Positions 32,777 to 33,008 of a DNA stretch of 33,008 nt are shown one piece after another (within the stretch, counting starts at the first letter, position 1; each line of letters begins with the position of its first letter). This stretch comes from Sphingobacteriales bacterium. Lineage in GTDB: Bacteria; Bacteroidota; Bacteroidia; Sphingobacteriales; Sphingobacteriaceae. The translations under genes and the position numbers were made by a program. The stretch lies in assembly GCA_947505035.1 (NCBI GenBank), contig CANNIS010000010.1:1-33008 (forward strand), given 5' to 3'. The notes beneath the pieces were generated by a model. The model saw nothing but the letters and a program-made list of their open reading frames with translations, made no database searches and had not been told where the DNA came from.

Positions 32777-33008
32777 TGTCGATACCTTTAGCAGAACGAT
32801 TAAGGCCTAGCAATTTAGACCACTATATTGGCCAATCCCATTTGGTTGGAAAAGGGGCTGTATTGCGCAATGCTATTGAATCTGGAATAATTCCATCTAT
32901 GATATTTTGGGGGCCACCTGGTGTAGGCAAAACAACTTTAGCGCATATTATTTCGCAACAACTCAAGCGTCCGTTTTATGCATTGAGTGCCATTAATTCT
33001 GGCGTAAA
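32776..33008 (+). CDS. rarA: Replication-associated recombination protein A (RarA/MgsA), 3' truncated by window end
   Basis: The first 77 codons, open to the end of the window. It starts SIPLAERLRPSNLDHYIGQS, the characteristic clamp-loader-like beginning, then SMIFWGPPGVGKTTLAHIIS with the Walker A lysine Lys52, then FYALSAINSGVK. RarA is an AAA+ ATPase of the RuvB/DnaX-like group that acts at stalled replication forks with SSB. The ATG shares one base with the stop of the methyltransferase gene, so translation is probably coupled. Only the N-terminal part of the ATPase domain is visible. Confidence 0.92.
   Translation, partial: MSIPLAERLRPSNLDHYIGQSHLVGKGAVLRNAIESGIIPSMIFWGPPGVGKTTLAHIISQQLKRPFYALSAINSGV

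Noticed and set aside
1-33008. A mobile element, defence island, CRISPR array or biosynthetic cluster
   Set aside because: No integrase, transposase, direct-repeat array, tRNA-flanked insertion, nuclease/toxin pair or biosynthetic core enzyme is visible; every stretch over about 300 bases contains an assigned gene.

Overview
The window is chromosomal DNA of a low-GC member of the Bacteroidota. Four things point there: a mutY-ssb-gldE-gldD operon; an HU / TPR / 29-residue basic protein / RNase G cluster; promoters matching the phylum's TTG-N19-20-TAnnTTTG pattern; and start codons without Shine-Dalgarno sequences. The gene content is almost entirely housekeeping and envelope functions. I see no rRNA, tRNA, CRISPR array, insertion sequence, prophage or clear defence system.

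Layout. 1-1597 (+): the end of an outer-membrane protein (probably DUF6029) and an Omp28-like thioredoxin-fold lipoprotein, closed by a bidirectional terminator. 1627-5926 (-): two secreted amidohydrolases with three amidohydrolase domains, only one of which keeps its metal ligands. 6062-7873 (+): a membrane cytochrome c fusion and hflX. 7874-9700 (-): an MsbA-like ABC exporter. 9810-11047 (+): a GT2 glycosyltransferase and rbfA. 11044-12079 (-): folE and a PTPS/QueD-family gene. 12170-12820 (+): futalosine hydrolase (mqnB). 12817-14698 (-): a metallo-beta-lactamase-fold hydrolase and a LolC/E-type permease. 14783-18151 (+): a large secreted protein combining a peptidase-like region, a TolB-like propeller and an outer-membrane barrel. 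18153-21579 (-): mutY, ssb, gldE, gldD. 21796-24759 (+): HU, TPR protein, the 29-residue basic protein, RNase G. 24754-30567 (-): the translation cluster rplM-rpsI-rpsB-tsf, then pyrH-frr-mqnD-hldD. 30798-33008 (+): an aminotransferase, an RsmI-like methyltransferase and the start of rarA.

How the genes fit together. mqnB and mqnD, 13 kb apart, indicate menaquinone synthesis by the futalosine route. hldD, the ABC exporter, the glycosyltransferase and the LolC/E-type permease fit a lipopolysaccharide- and lipoprotein-bearing outer membrane. rplM, rpsI, rpsB, tsf, frr, rbfA, hflX, rng and the RsmI-like gene form a dense ribosome-related set.

Architecture. Genes are very tightly packed. Five same-strand pairs overlap as TAATG. 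Five convergent pairs overlap, abut or lie 1 nt apart with no terminator. The two textbook intrinsic terminators (1596-1628 and 27903-27936) therefore stand out. The most worthwhile items are the 29-residue ORF, the TTG start of RNase G, the mostly metal-free amidohydrolase cluster, the degenerate peptidase site in the 1122-residue barrel protein, and the hairpins around the ribosomal-protein operon. I did not find convincing evidence of a wholly new system.
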